A stretch of 64,000 bases of DNA from Paenibacillus montaniterrae (lineage in GTDB: Bacteria; Bacillota; Bacilli; Paenibacillales; Paenibacillaceae): positions 496,001 to 560,000 of the forward strand of contig NZ_BOSE01000001.1 of assembly GCF_018403185.1 (NCBI RefSeq), written 5' to 3'. The translations under genes and the position numbers were made by a program. The notes beneath the pieces were generated by a model, which saw nothing but the letters and a program-made list of their open reading frames with translations, did not search any database and had not been told where the DNA came from. Below are positions 1 to 8,150 of the stretch, piece by piece; positions within the stretch are counted from its first letter, which is position 1, and every line of letters begins with the position of its first letter.

Positions 1-38
1 CGCTTATGAAAGCTTAAGCATGAAAGCGCATAATCGCT

Positions 39-108
39 AAAAAAGCCTGCCAAATGAAGGTTCCCGAATGGTGATGGGAGTCGCTCAGTTCTGGCAGGCT
101 TTCTTTTA
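39..108 (-). terminator. Terminator downstream of pyk
   Basis: Inverted repeat with arms AAAGCCTGCCA and TGGCAGGCTTT around a loop of about 40 bases. Read on the minus strand it ends in a run of T and lies 65 bases beyond the pyk stop. The plus strand also has a T-rich tail, so it may act in both directions. Confidence 0.7.
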
Positions 109-111
109 TAG

Positions 112-172
112 GAAGTTCAAACGCTCGACTGTGATGACGAGGCTGTGCTTCGAAGCTTAGTCGACGACGAAG
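112..172 (+). repeat. Truncated element A (head part) abutting the pyk stop
   Basis: The stretch matches the head of element A: GTTCAAA, then a TGATGACGA motif, then AGCTTAGTCGACGACGAA. The hairpin core and tail are missing. It ends at the pyk stop codon, so it is a remnant of an insertion or deletion event at the gene end. Confidence 0.55.
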
Positions 173-1591
173 CTACTCGACTTGATGAATTTTAATCAAA
201 TTCGTAGCACCAGCTCGTCCGCTTGGAATCCCTGCGGAAATGACCACATAGTCCCCAGCTTCAACATGGTTAGTGCGCACGCTGTTGCGAATAGCTGAGC
301 TGAACATTTCGTCAGTTGTGGTAACATATTCGCCTTTGACAGGAATAACGCTGCGTACAAGTGTCAGGCGACGCAATGTTTTCTCATTTGGCGTAATCGC
401 AATGATCGGAGCTTTTGGACGATATTTCGATACCATGCGTGCTGTAAAGCCGCTTTCCGTAGGTGTTAAAATCGCTTTTGCGCCAATTTGCAGCGAGCTG
501 TTTACAACCGCTTGCGAGATTACTTCAGTTACGGAGGTCGATTCAGTGTTCATCAGCTTTTTATAAATTTCGCTGTAATCCATTGTAGATTCAGTGCGCT
601 CAGCAATCATCGCCATCATTTTAACCGATTCAAGCGGATATTTCCCTGCAGCAGATTCGCCTGAAAGCATAATCGCATCTGCGCCCTGCAATACCGCATT
701 GGCAACGTCACTAACTTCAGCGCGCGTTGGACGCGGGTTAACCTGCATCGAATCAAGCATTTGCGTTGCTACAATAACCGGCTTGCCTGCTTTATTACAT
801 TTCTCGATCATGACCTTTTGAATCATTGGCACATCCTCGGCAGGAATTTCTACCCCCAAATCGCCGCGGGCAACCATGATGCCATCGGAAGCCTCGATAA
901 TCGCATCCAGATTATCGACACCTTCCTGGTTTTCAATTTTTGAAATGATTTGAATATGCGCTGCATCGTTGTCCTCCAAAATTTGGCGAACCTCTAGTAC
1001 ATCTTCAGCCTTGCGTACGAACGACATCGCGATCATATCAATGCCTTCCTGGATTCCGAACTGAATATGCATAATATCGCGCTCCGTTACACCAGGCAGG
1101 GTTGTGCTGATCCCTGGCAGGTTTACCCCTTTGCGCGGCTTTAATGTACCACCGTTCATTACCTCGCAGTGCATGTTCGAGCCTTCAACATCCTTCACAT
1201 GCAATTCAATAAGACCATCATCAATCAGAATTACATCCCCTGCTTTAATAACACTTGTCATATCAGCGTAGTTAACACTTACACGCTTGCCGTTGCCAGT
1301 AATCTGCTCGGTTGTAAGCGTGAACTCCTCGCCAGCCTTTAGCTCATAGCTTGCTTCTTCAAGTGTGCCGATTCGAATTTCAGGACCTTTAATGTCCATC
1401 ATCGTTGCAACGATTTTGCCAGCAGCATCTGCCGCCTCGCGAACTAGCTTGATGCGTGCGCTATGGTCTGCAAGCTCGCCATGCGCCATATTAAGACGGG
1501 CAACATTCATGCCTGCCAGCATCATTTCTTTCAGGATGGAAATAGAATTGCTTGATGGACCCATTGTACATACGATTTTTGTGTGGCTCAT
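173..1591 (-). CDS. pyk: Pyruvate kinase, short form
   Basis: Cytoplasmic glycolytic enzyme making pyruvate and ATP from phosphoenolpyruvate and ADP. The 472-residue product opens with the typical KIVCTMGPSS strand and carries ARLNMAHG near residue 33, the SFVRKAEDV motif near residue 190, and GRGDLGVEIP followed by the ATQMLDSM catalytic region near residues 240-285. It stops after the ordinary C-terminal domain and lacks the extra PEP-utiliser-like domain of the roughly 585-residue Bacillus enzyme. The start has AAGGAGAT about six bases upstream. It is not next to pfkA or accDA, the usual Firmicutes neighbours, so it may be a second copy of pyk; that is inference. Confidence 0.95.
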   Translation of the reverse strand: MSHTKIVCTMGPSSNSISILKEMMLAGMNVARLNMAHGELADHSARIKLVREAADAAGKIVATMMDIKGPEIRIGTLEEASYELKAGEEFTLTTEQITGNGKRVSVNYADMTSVIKAGDVILIDDGLIELHVKDVEGSNMHCEVMNGGTLKPRKGVNLPGISTTLPGVTERDIMHIQFGIQEGIDMIAMSFVRKAEDVLEVRQILEDNDAAHIQIISKIENQEGVDNLDAIIEASDGIMVARGDLGVEIPAEDVPMIQKVMIEKCNKAGKPVIVATQMLDSMQVNPRPTRAEVSDVANAVLQGADAIMLSGESAAGKYPLESVKMMAMIAERTESTMDYSEIYKKLMNTESTSVTEVISQAVVNSSLQIGAKAILTPTESGFTARMVSKYRPKAPIIAITPNEKTLRRLTLVRSVIPVKGEYVTTTDEMFSSAIRNSVRTNHVEAGDYVVISAGIPSGRAGATNLIKIHQVE

Positions 1592-1735
1592 TTTTAATCT
1601 CCTTCTGACTTTTAACTATTGAACTTCTATTTTGTAAGTAAACGAAACATTGATGTCTCCATTGTAGACCTTTTCTCGCAGCACGTACATGAATTATAGT
1701 ATAATGGATGAAATATAGTGTACTGAGGTGGAGAA

Positions 1736-2524
1736 ATGCTTGAAAATTTGACACTGGACTACCACCAGGGAGCACGCTGGCAGCAGCAGGTTACACATGG
1801 CGAGCAGCAATTTCATTTTTACATTGTGACATACGGGAGCTGCAGCTTTCAGCATGAACATGGGACCGTGACCGCTGGCAAGGGCGATTTTGTATTAGCG
1901 CCGCAGAGCTGCAGCTATATAGAGCGCTCTGCTGAAGCTAATCTGCATCAGAAATACAGCTTACGCTTTACTGCCACATCTGCGCTGCTGGATATGCTGC
2001 CGCCGCTGCGGCAGGGGCAATGGCTGCAAAGCAGCGCGGGCATTTACGAGCGCAGCATTGAGCTGCTGCGTCCGCTGTGGAAGGAGGTTCAGGAGCAGCA
2101 GCACTATCAGGAGCTTCGCATTGCCTCCTTTCTGCTGGATACCCTTGCGCTTTGGCTGCGCGAGCTGGAAAGAGGAGAGCTTGCACCAGCCTCACTCATT
2201 CATATTGAGCGAATGAAGGAGTACATCCAAACGCATTATCGGCAAAAAATTACGAAGGACGTGCTTGCTGATTACATTCGCAGAAGTCCAAGCTACGCCG
2301 CTGCTCTATTCAAGAAAGGGACGGGCCAGACGATCAGCGAATACGTGCACGCTGTGCGGATGAAAACGGCCATGTATATGCTCTCCGCTTCCCTGCTCTC
2401 GATAACAGAAATTGCCGAATATTTGGGCTATGCCGATGTCAGTTACTTTCAGCGCCTATTCAAGCGCACCTTCGGCCAGCCGCCCAGCTATTATATGCAG
2501 GATCGGCGCGATTCCAACTCATAG
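1736..2524 (+). CDS. AraC-family transcriptional regulator
   Basis: 262-residue regulator. The first 150 residues look like a cupin-type sensing domain (short beta strands, FHFYIVTYGSC, GDFVLAPQ). The last 100 hold two helix-turn-helix motifs of the AraC/XylS type, ending in the conserved EIAEYLGYADVSYFQRLFKR segment. The effector cannot be read from the sequence. The ATG follows GAGGTGGAG, and a TATAAT box lies at 1700-1705. It is divergent from pyk across about 145 bases, so it could act on its own promoter or on pyk, but no operator is obvious. Confidence 0.9.
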   Translation: MLENLTLDYHQGARWQQQVTHGEQQFHFYIVTYGSCSFQHEHGTVTAGKGDFVLAPQSCSYIERSAEANLHQKYSLRFTATSALLDMLPPLRQGQWLQSSAGIYERSIELLRPLWKEVQEQQHYQELRIASFLLDTLALWLRELERGELAPASLIHIERMKEYIQTHYRQKITKDVLADYIRRSPSYAAALFKKGTGQTISEYVHAVRMKTAMYMLSASLLSITEIAEYLGYADVSYFQRLFKRTFGQPPSYYMQDRRDSNS

Positions 2525-2525
2525 C

Positions 2526-2590
2526 AAAAAGGCACTCTCTGCTGACCGCGATTGTAGCTGAACGCGATGCACAGAAGTGCCTTCCCTTTT
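2526..2590 (+). terminator. Terminator after the AraC regulator
   Basis: Arms AAGGCACT and AGTGCCTT flank a loop of about 40 bases directly behind the stop codon, with a short CCCTTTT tail. Moderate quality because of the long loop. Confidence 0.6.
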
Positions 2591-2598
2591 AAGAAGTT

Positions 2599-2802
2599 GG
2601 TTAAAAAACTGGACTTTGATGACGATGATCTGCTCTGGAGCTTAGTCGGCAGCGAATCTTGAACGCTAACGAAAGATTATGCTTCCGAAGTATGTTTCCT
2701 GCGGAAACATTGGAGGTGCTCACGTAGCTTTTGCCTACGCTGCGCTCCTCGTTTTCTACTAGCGTCCAACCTTCTTGGTCCTGAAAGTCCAGCGTGTAAA
2801 CC
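2599..2802 (+). repeat. Element A, copy 1 (with nested hairpin module)
   Basis: Full single copy lying head-first behind the AraC gene. The outer arms around CTGGACTTT and AAAGTCCAG pair. The inner arms are CTTGAACGCTAACGAAAG and TTTTCTACTAGCGTCCAA. It carries the optional module CTTCCGAAG plus ATGTTTCC-TGC-GGAAACAT. A further head-like remnant (GAGGTTGGTTAATAACTCG) follows at about 2811-2835 and runs up to the next gene's stop. Confidence 0.85.
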
Positions 2803-2849
2803 TCAATTGGAAGAGGTTGGTTAATAACTCGTACTTTTCTCTTCTCTTG

Positions 2850-3773
2850 CTAAGCATTTGCCGAGCTGACTGCTAGCTCGCGCTTGGATTGCTTGCCAAA
2901 GCGCTGGCGATAGCCGCATTTGCGGCATAGCTCCTCAACCGCCTGCCTGCGTGAAAAGCCTTCATATATTGCCGTAGCCCTTTCACCGTGAATGATGTCT
3001 TCAAAGCTTTGCTCATGAATATTGCCCAGCTTAAGAATGCCTTCGCCATCCAGACAGCATGGGATAACGGTACCGTCGATTAGCACGCCTGCCTGATTGC
3101 GCAGCGCATGACAGAAACCAACTCCGTCATCTTCCTCCTCATCGAGTGCAGGCCAACGAAATTGCGGATCCTGATTGAGGTATACCCGTTCCGCTATTTT
3201 CAAGCCTGAGCCAGTGCCTGGCTGGTACACTTCCTGAATTTCATACTCAAGTCCGAACGCTTCCTCTATCATCGCCAGCAGCTCACGATTGCGGCGAGCC
3301 TTTACATTTTCCTCATTATTTTCAGACAAATTCCACAAACGGAACGATGTAATCATATCTGTTGTCACTCTTGCTTCATTAACAAAGGCAAGAATGTCGG
3401 CCAAATACAGCTTCAAATCACGATTGCCCGGATCGCCGTCAAAGCTGTGCAGCGAAAAATTCATTTGTCTTAGCGCTGGCTTGCCGAGCAGCTTTTCACG
3501 ATTTTTGCGAATCAAGGTGCCATTGGTCGTAATATTGACTTTAAACCCTTTTTCATGCGCAATATCAAGCAGCTGATCGAGCTTCGGATGAAGCAGCGGC
3601 TCACCCTTTACATGAAAATAAATATAGCTTGTATACGGCTTGATCTGCTCAAGCGTACGGGTAAATTGATCAATTGAAATAAACCCTTTTGCCCGTTCTG
3701 TCGGTGGACAGAAATAGCAGCTCAGGTTGCAAATGCTCGTTGTTTCGATATAAAATTTTTTAAATGTTCGCAT
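2850..3773 (-). CDS. Radical SAM protein with C-terminal cysteine-rich (SPASM-like) domain
   Basis: 307-residue enzyme of the radical S-adenosylmethionine superfamily. Residues 15-22 hold the CxxxCxxC cluster motif (CNLSCYFC). The GEP-like KGEPLLHP segment near residue 56 and the ITTNGTLI strand near residue 80 fit the SAM barrel. The C-terminal part has CHALRNQAG, PCCLDGEG and ELCRKCGYR, which look like ligands for an auxiliary Fe-S cluster as in SPASM proteins. The substrate is unknown, and no precursor peptide or partner is visible nearby. It stands alone, with repeats on both sides. The AGAGGCG ribosome site is rather far from the ATG. Confidence 0.85.
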   Translation of the reverse strand: MRTFKKFYIETTSICNLSCYFCPPTERAKGFISIDQFTRTLEQIKPYTSYIYFHVKGEPLLHPKLDQLLDIAHEKGFKVNITTNGTLIRKNREKLLGKPALRQMNFSLHSFDGDPGNRDLKLYLADILAFVNEARVTTDMITSFRLWNLSENNEENVKARRNRELLAMIEEAFGLEYEIQEVYQPGTGSGLKIAERVYLNQDPQFRWPALDEEEDDGVGFCHALRNQAGVLIDGTVIPCCLDGEGILKLGNIHEQSFEDIIHGERATAIYEGFSRRQAVEELCRKCGYRQRFGKQSKRELAVSSANA

Positions 3774-3859
3774 AGGAGCTGACGCCTCTTTATCTCGTAG
3801 TTACTTTCATCATACCATAGATTAGCCAGAACGGACATCGGCAGCATTAAAGGGAGGAA

Positions 3860-4020
3860 GTTCAAAATTCTGGACTTTGATGACGATGTGATGGCGTTGG
3901 AGGTTATTCGACGGTGAATATGTCACGCTACCGATGGCTCCGGTGCTCACGTAGCTTTTGTCGCAGCTAGCGCTCCTCGCCTTCTAGTATCGTGCCATCT
4001 TCTTGGTCCTGAAAGCCCAG
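3860..4020 (+). repeat. Element A, copy 2
   Basis: Single copy of 161 bases without the nested module. Inner arms are ATGTCACGCTACCGATGGC and GCCTTCTAGTATCGTGCCAT; outer arms are around CTGGACTTT and AAAGCCCAG. This copy runs against the direction of both flanking minus-strand genes, unlike most other copies. Confidence 0.85.
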
Positions 4021-4051
4021 ACACATATCTTAACGATGAAGTTCAAAAAGC

Positions 4052-4123
4052 AAAAAAGCAGCCAGTCCAGCTGCGAATGTACCTCTCTTCAAGGTGCAAT
4101 GCTGCTTACTGACTGCTGCTTTT
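4052..4123 (-). terminator. Terminator downstream of the zinc-ribbon gene
   Basis: Arms AAAAAAGCAGCCAGT and ACTGACTGCTGCTTTT, imperfect stem, with a run of six T on the minus strand just beyond the stop of the gene at 4135. Confidence 0.65.
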
Positions 4124-4134
4124 ATGTAAACAAG

Positions 4135-4353
4135 CTAGAATTCCAGTTCATTTTTAGGTTTACGAGGCTGGCGCGGAACCTTGTTTTGAACGGCGGGAAG
4201 ATGACGCATGCTGCGAAGCATCGGCCCCTTGCAAATTGGACAGGTTTGATCAGGCTGTGCAAACTCCTCCCGTACCCACGCCTTACATTCAGCATTTTTA
4301 CATTTAAGAATTTTAGTAGGTTTTAGATCTGATGGTGTATTTGTTGTAGTCAC
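4135..4353 (-). CDS. Small zinc-ribbon protein, YdjO-like
   Basis: 72-residue basic protein with one zinc-ribbon: CKNAEC near residues 18-23 and CPIC near residues 38-41, followed by a basic, proline-rich tail (RQPRKPKN). Spacing and the following LRSMRHLP segment resemble the Bacillus cold-inducible protein YdjO family, whose function is not known. The start is a GTG with GAGGG about 12 bases upstream. It ends in its own terminator and stands alone. Confidence 0.75.
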   Translation of the reverse strand: MTTTNTPSDLKPTKILKCKNAECKAWVREEFAQPDQTCPICKGPMLRSMRHLPAVQNKVPRQPRKPKNELEF

Positions 4354-4411
4354 GCTAAAATGATTCCCTCACTTACATTTGATATCGAGATATAGTAGTT
4401 AATTAAAGTAG

Positions 4412-5461
4412 TTATTGTACAGGAATGAGACAAACCGGCTTAGTTGAAAATGCCTCTTGACCTGTTGCCGTAAGCTTGCCGCTCGCTGCATCACGCTCCA
4501 ATACGACGATGTTGTTGTTGTCACGATTGGCAACAAGCAAATGGCGATTGGATGGTGTTAATGTAAAATGTCTCGGATGACCGCCGCCAGAAGAAATATG
4601 CTGAAGCACGCTCAGCTTGCCCTGCTCATCTACGGCAAACACAACAATGCTGTCATGCCCGCGGTTAGAGCCATAGACAAAGCGTCCGTCTGCCGAAACT
4701 GTAATTTCAGCAGTTCCATTTTCACCGTTAAAGCCTTCTGGCAGCGTTGAAATATGCTGAAGCTCATCAAGCTGGCCTGTCGCTGCTTCATAACGGAATA
4801 CAGATACCGTCGAGTCCAGCTCATTAATGACATACGCAATTGGCAGCGACGGATGAAAAGCCAAATGACGAGGTCCTGCACCGGCAGGCAGCTTTACCTC
4901 TCCGGCAGCAAGCAGCTTGCCTTGTTCTTGATCGAGCGTATAGACGAGAAGCTTATCCAGACCCAGATCCTGAACATACAAATAACGGCCGTCAGGGCTG
5001 AAAAAGCTGGAGTGCGGATGCGGACGATCCTGGCGCTCAGGATCTACGCTAGAACCGGAATGCTGCACAACGTCGATTGTCTCGCCAAGGCTTCCATCTT
5101 CAAGCAGCTTGATCAAGCCAATCATGCCGCCATGATAGCTCGTAACAATGAGATATTGATTCGATTGGTCACGCTGAATATGACATGTTGTGCCAGCTAC
5201 AGTTGGCAGCTGATTAACAAGCTGCAGGCTTTGCTCGGTATAGCGGAAATGAGCAACTGCTCCAGACTTGCTGCCATCCTCATGGACTAGCTCAGCAATT
5301 GCATACACGCTCTTTGTATCAGGATTGACGTTCAAAAAGGTAGGGTTTTTAAGCCCTGCATATTCCGCCTGCTTCGTTAAGCTGCCTGCCGCCTCATCGA
5401 AATGAAACAGCTCGACGCCGCTTTCGCTAGCCTCTGCATAAGAACCAACAAACAATAACAT
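4412..5461 (-). CDS. Lactonase-family seven-bladed beta-propeller protein
   Basis: 349 residues with repeated blade-like segments such as GPRHLAFHPSLPIAYVINEL, FFSPDGRYLYVQDL and HPRHFTLTPSNRHLLVANRD. This is the pattern of the lactonase/6-phosphogluconolactonase (YkgB-like) family, which hydrolyses 6-phosphogluconolactone in the pentose phosphate route in characterised members. There is no signal peptide, so it is cytoplasmic. It follows the FrnE-like gene by 18 bases with GGGAGAGTGA upstream of the ATG, so the two are one transcription unit. The lactone substrate is inferred from the family only. Confidence 0.85.
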   Translation of the reverse strand: MLLFVGSYAEASESGVELFHFDEAAGSLTKQAEYAGLKNPTFLNVNPDTKSVYAIAELVHEDGSKSGAVAHFRYTEQSLQLVNQLPTVAGTTCHIQRDQSNQYLIVTSYHGGMIGLIKLLEDGSLGETIDVVQHSGSSVDPERQDRPHPHSSFFSPDGRYLYVQDLGLDKLLVYTLDQEQGKLLAAGEVKLPAGAGPRHLAFHPSLPIAYVINELDSTVSVFRYEAATGQLDELQHISTLPEGFNGENGTAEITVSADGRFVYGSNRGHDSIVVFAVDEQGKLSVLQHISSGGGHPRHFTLTPSNRHLLVANRDNNNIVVLERDAASGKLTATGQEAFSTKPVCLIPVQ

Positions 5462-5479
5462 TTTTCGTCACTCTCCCGT

Positions 5480-6181
5480 TTATACTTTACAGCCGTCAGG
5501 GCCGCAGCTGTCAGCATCAGAATCTTGCGCTTTAACAGCTTGCAGACCGCCAGAGCGCTCGGACCAAGCTTTGTTCATCGTCTCAAGAAACACCTCGACA
5601 GGCTGAGCACCGCTAATCGCATATTTTCGATCGATAACGAAGAACGGCACGCCGCGCACGCCAAGCTGCTGTGCTTCAAACTCCTCTGCCTTAACCTGCG
5701 CCTTGTACTGCTGCTCATTTGCCAATACATCCGCCACATCCAAACCGACTGTAGCCGCCAGCTCTGTCAGTACTGCACGGTCAGACAGGTTTTTATTATC
5801 GGTAAAGTGAGCATGGAACAGCACCTCAGCCAACTCCTTGGCCTTTCCTAACGAAGCTGCATACTGCATAATCCGATGCGAATCGAACGTATTCGCGTCC
5901 AGCATGTTTTCAAAATGGAAGGTCAAGCCAACCTCGGCAGCACGGCTTGCAACTCCCTTGGTCATCTCCTTCGCTTGCTCCTGGCTTATGCCGTATTTTT
6001 CTGCTAAAGAATCCACCGTTAAACGCTTATCGGCAGGGTTCACATTTGGATCAAGCTCGAAGCTCTTATATTCAGTCACAATCTGCTCCTGCTGAGAAAA
6101 TTGAGCAAGCGCCTGCTCATAATTCTTTTTGCCAATGTAGCAGAAAGGACATACAAAATCGGACCAAATTTCTACTTTCAT
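5480..6181 (-). CDS. DsbA-family oxidoreductase, FrnE-like
   Basis: 233-residue thioredoxin-fold protein with a CPFC redox motif at residues 11-14, the insertional helical domain typical of FrnE/2-hydroxychromene isomerase-like proteins, and a cis-proline segment (GVRGVPFFVID) near residue 175. There is no export signal, so it works in the cytoplasm. The C-terminal tail has two more cysteines (SCGPDGCKV). It is first gene of the unit with the lactonase and has a clear promoter and palindromes upstream (6217-6289). A role in thiol or oxidative stress is inference. Confidence 0.88.
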   Translation of the reverse strand: MKVEIWSDFVCPFCYIGKKNYEQALAQFSQQEQIVTEYKSFELDPNVNPADKRLTVDSLAEKYGISQEQAKEMTKGVASRAAEVGLTFHFENMLDANTFDSHRIMQYAASLGKAKELAEVLFHAHFTDNKNLSDRAVLTELAATVGLDVADVLANEQQYKAQVKAEEFEAQQLGVRGVPFFVIDRKYAISGAQPVEVFLETMNKAWSERSGGLQAVKAQDSDADSCGPDGCKV

Positions 6182-6216
6182 CTTTGCCTTACCCCCTTTT
6201 TTTCATCTGTTGCTTG

Positions 6217-6234
6217 ACTATGTACACGCATAGT
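6217..6234. promoter_or_regulatory. Candidate operator in the FrnE-like gene leader
   Basis: 18-base inverted repeat, arms ACTATG and CATAGT around TACACG, lying between the promoter at 6260-6288 and the start codon. Short palindromes of this shape are often bound by MarR/HxlR-type redox regulators; the regulator here is unknown. Confidence 0.4.
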
Positions 6235-6259
6235 GTTTCAATTCGTTTAATTCTCAATT

Positions 6260-6289
6260 ATTGTACCTTAATGAGAGTGTTGGTACAAT
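6260..6289 (-). promoter_or_regulatory. Promoter of the FrnE-lactonase unit with symmetric arms
   Basis: On the minus strand TTGTAC and TACAAT are separated by 17 bases, a good sigma-A promoter. The same bases form a perfect inverted repeat ATTGTACC-N14-GGTACAAT, so the -35 and -10 boxes are the two arms of one palindrome. Confidence 0.65.
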
Positions 6290-6323
6290 ATTGACTAAAC
6301 AACCTTTTTCCTTTATAGAGGTT

Positions 6324-6491
6324 GTTTAAAAATCCGACTTTGATGACGATGCGGGTTCGCTGCAGTTAACTCGACGGCGAATATGTCACGCTACCGAAAG
6401 CTCCGGTGCTCACGTAGCGGTTATCTACGCTGCGCTCCTCGCTTTCTAGTATCGTGCCATCTTCTTGGTCCTGAAAGCCGAATTTTTAAAC
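6324..6491 (+). repeat. Element A, copy 3
   Basis: 168-base copy between two divergent genes. Outer arms GTTTAAAAATCCGACTTT and AAAGCCGAATTTTTAAAC pair over 18 positions with G-U pairs allowed; inner arms are ATGTCACGCTACCGAAAGC and GCTTTCTAGTATCGTGCCAT. Confidence 0.9.
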
Positions 6492-6508
6492 TTTTATTGG
6501 AAGCGTAT

Positions 6509-6711
6509 GCTTAAAAATCCGACTTTGATGACGATGATTGGCGTTGTAGCTTAGTCGACGGCGAATCTTGAACGCTAGCGAAAGATTATGCTTCCGAAGT
6601 ATGTTTCCCATGGAAACATTTCAGGTGCTCACGTAGCTTTTTGCCTACGCTGCGCTCCTCGTTTTCTACTAGCGTCCAAGCTACTTTGTTCTACACTCAA
6701 GAAAGCTACAG
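6509..6711 (+). repeat. Element A, copy 4 (nested module, tail joined to B)
   Basis: Follows copy 3 after a short linker containing ATTGG. It carries CTTCCGAAG and ATGTTTCC-CAT-GGAAACAT. Its right outer arm does not match its left arm: the usual GGTCCTGAAAG tail is replaced by a CTACTTTGTTCTACACTC junction that runs into element B. Confidence 0.8.
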
Positions 6712-6715
6712 CGGA

Positions 6716-6827
6716 GGAGCAAAGCATCCGAAAAACGAAGTGGGTCGCCTTTAACATCGTAATGCAACCTTAAAAAATTTAATAAGAGTATTGCGATTTA
6801 AAAAGCGACTGGAGGTTGCTTTGCTCC
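6716..6827 (+). repeat. Element B, copy 1
   Basis: 112-base palindrome. Outer arms GGAGCAAAGCATCC and GGTTGCTTTGCTCC; inner arms GTCGCCTTTAACATCGTAAT and ATTGCGATTTAAAAAGCGAC; AT-rich loop. Confidence 0.85.
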
Positions 6828-6835
6828 GGAGCGCT

Positions 6836-6933
6836 GAAAAACGGAGTGGGTCGCCTTTAACATCGTAATACAACCTTAAAAATTAAAATAAGAGTATTAC
6901 GATTTAAAAAGCGACTGGAGGATGCTTTGCTCC
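6836..6933 (+). repeat. Element B, copy 2 (left outer arm missing)
   Basis: Tandem partial duplicate of copy 1 with inner arms around CATCGTAATAC and GTATTACGAT and the right arm GGATGCTTTGCTCC, but no left outer arm. It ends 50 bases upstream of the xerS start. Confidence 0.75.
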
Positions 6934-6983
6934 GGAGCGCTGAGCGCTGAAATAAGCTGTTCAAAATTGAGGGAGCTGGAAAC

Positions 6984-8066
6984 ATGAATATTATTAAAGT
7001 GAAAGACAGACAGGAGCTTGATCGCAAGCTGCCTGAGATGCCTTGGTATGTTGAGCAATTTATTCAATATAAGCTGCCTGACTTATCGCCATCCTCTCTG
7101 CTTGAATATATTCGCGATTATGAGACTTTTTTTCGTTGGCTAATGGCTGAGGGGCTTTCCCAAGCTCAGCATATTAAGGATGTCAGTCTGTTCGAGCTGG
7201 AGCAGCTGCGCATGGAAGCGATTGACGGCTTCAAGCTGTTTCTGTCTACCTACAAGGAAACGCGCAACAGCAGAACGACGATTACTCGCAAGCTGTCCTC
7301 GCTGCGCTCGCTATTTCATTATCTTAGCCAAATTGCCGAGGATGAAAACTTCTATCCGCTGCTAAAGCGAAATGTGATGGCTAAGGTCGCGATCAAACGC
7401 ACGCATAAAGCAAAGGATACGGCAGCCAAGCTTGAAGGCAAGCTGCTGCAGGAGCATGAAATCGAGGAGTTTCTGCATTATGTTCGTACCGACTACGGAA
7501 CGCAAATGGCCCGTAACAAGCAGGCGATCTATTCCTACCAGCTAAATGTCGTGCGCGACAGCTGCATTATTAGCTTGATCCTCCACTCTGGACTGCGCGT
7601 CTCAGAGGTCGTAAACCTGAATGTCGATGATATCGATATGAAGAAAAAGCTTTGCTATGTGTTTCGCAAAGGTAAAAATGATGAGACCTTCAAAACGCCA
7701 GTTTATTTTCGCCAAGCAGCAACAGAGGATTTACAGCGCTATTTAGAGCTGCGTGACATAAACTACAAGGCGCCAAAGCGCGAGAAAGCACTGTTTCTAG
7801 CGATTGCCAACGGTAAAAATGAAGGCTCGCGCATGACGAAGCGAGCGATTCAAGCGATGGTTATTAAGTATGCAACACATTTCGGCAAGCCGTATTTGTC
7901 GGTGCATAAGCTGCGACATTCCTTTGCCACTGACTACTATTTGCGCAATGATATATATAAAACCCAGGAGCAGCTCGGACACGCATCACCTGAAACGACG
8001 CAAATTTACGCGCATCTGACCGATAAAACGATGGCTGAAGCGATTGATCGCGAGAAGGAAAGCTGA
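6984..8066 (+). CDS. xerS: Tyrosine recombinase, XerS-like
   Basis: 360-residue site-specific recombinase. Residues 1-125 match the SAM-like core-binding domain, with the PWYVEQF segment near residue 19 typical of XerS. The catalytic domain carries Arg205 (HSGLRVSE), a lysine near 229-231, His308 and Arg311 (HKLRH), His333 (LGHAS) and nucleophile Tyr342 (TTQIYAH). XerS proteins act alone at a dif-type site to resolve chromosome dimers. I could not recognise a dif site nearby. The ATG follows GGGAG. The gene begins 50 bases after a tandem B element, so its leader consists largely of repeat sequence. Confidence 0.88.
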   Translation: MNIIKVKDRQELDRKLPEMPWYVEQFIQYKLPDLSPSSLLEYIRDYETFFRWLMAEGLSQAQHIKDVSLFELEQLRMEAIDGFKLFLSTYKETRNSRTTITRKLSSLRSLFHYLSQIAEDENFYPLLKRNVMAKVAIKRTHKAKDTAAKLEGKLLQEHEIEEFLHYVRTDYGTQMARNKQAIYSYQLNVVRDSCIISLILHSGLRVSEVVNLNVDDIDMKKKLCYVFRKGKNDETFKTPVYFRQAATEDLQRYLELRDINYKAPKREKALFLAIANGKNEGSRMTKRAIQAMVIKYATHFGKPYLSVHKLRHSFATDYYLRNDIYKTQEQLGHASPETTQIYAHLTDKTMAEAIDREKES

Positions 8067-8089
8067 TATCGGCAACACTCAGGGCCCGG

Positions 8090-8118
8090 TTGCCCCATCT
8101 CCTGCAGCAGAGTACAAT
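8090..8118 (+). promoter_or_regulatory. Candidate promoter of bdr
   Basis: TTGCCC and TACAAT separated by exactly 17 bases, about 30 bases upstream of the bdr start; the gene has a strong AGGAGGAAAT ribosome site. Confidence 0.5.
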
Positions 8119-8150
8119 AGAACTAGCACGAATAGGAGGAAATTTCTAGC

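Noticed and set aside
4003..4326. 107-codon frame opposite the zinc-ribbon gene
   Set aside because: It covers an A tail, a terminator and the antisense of a gene with clear CxxC motifs.
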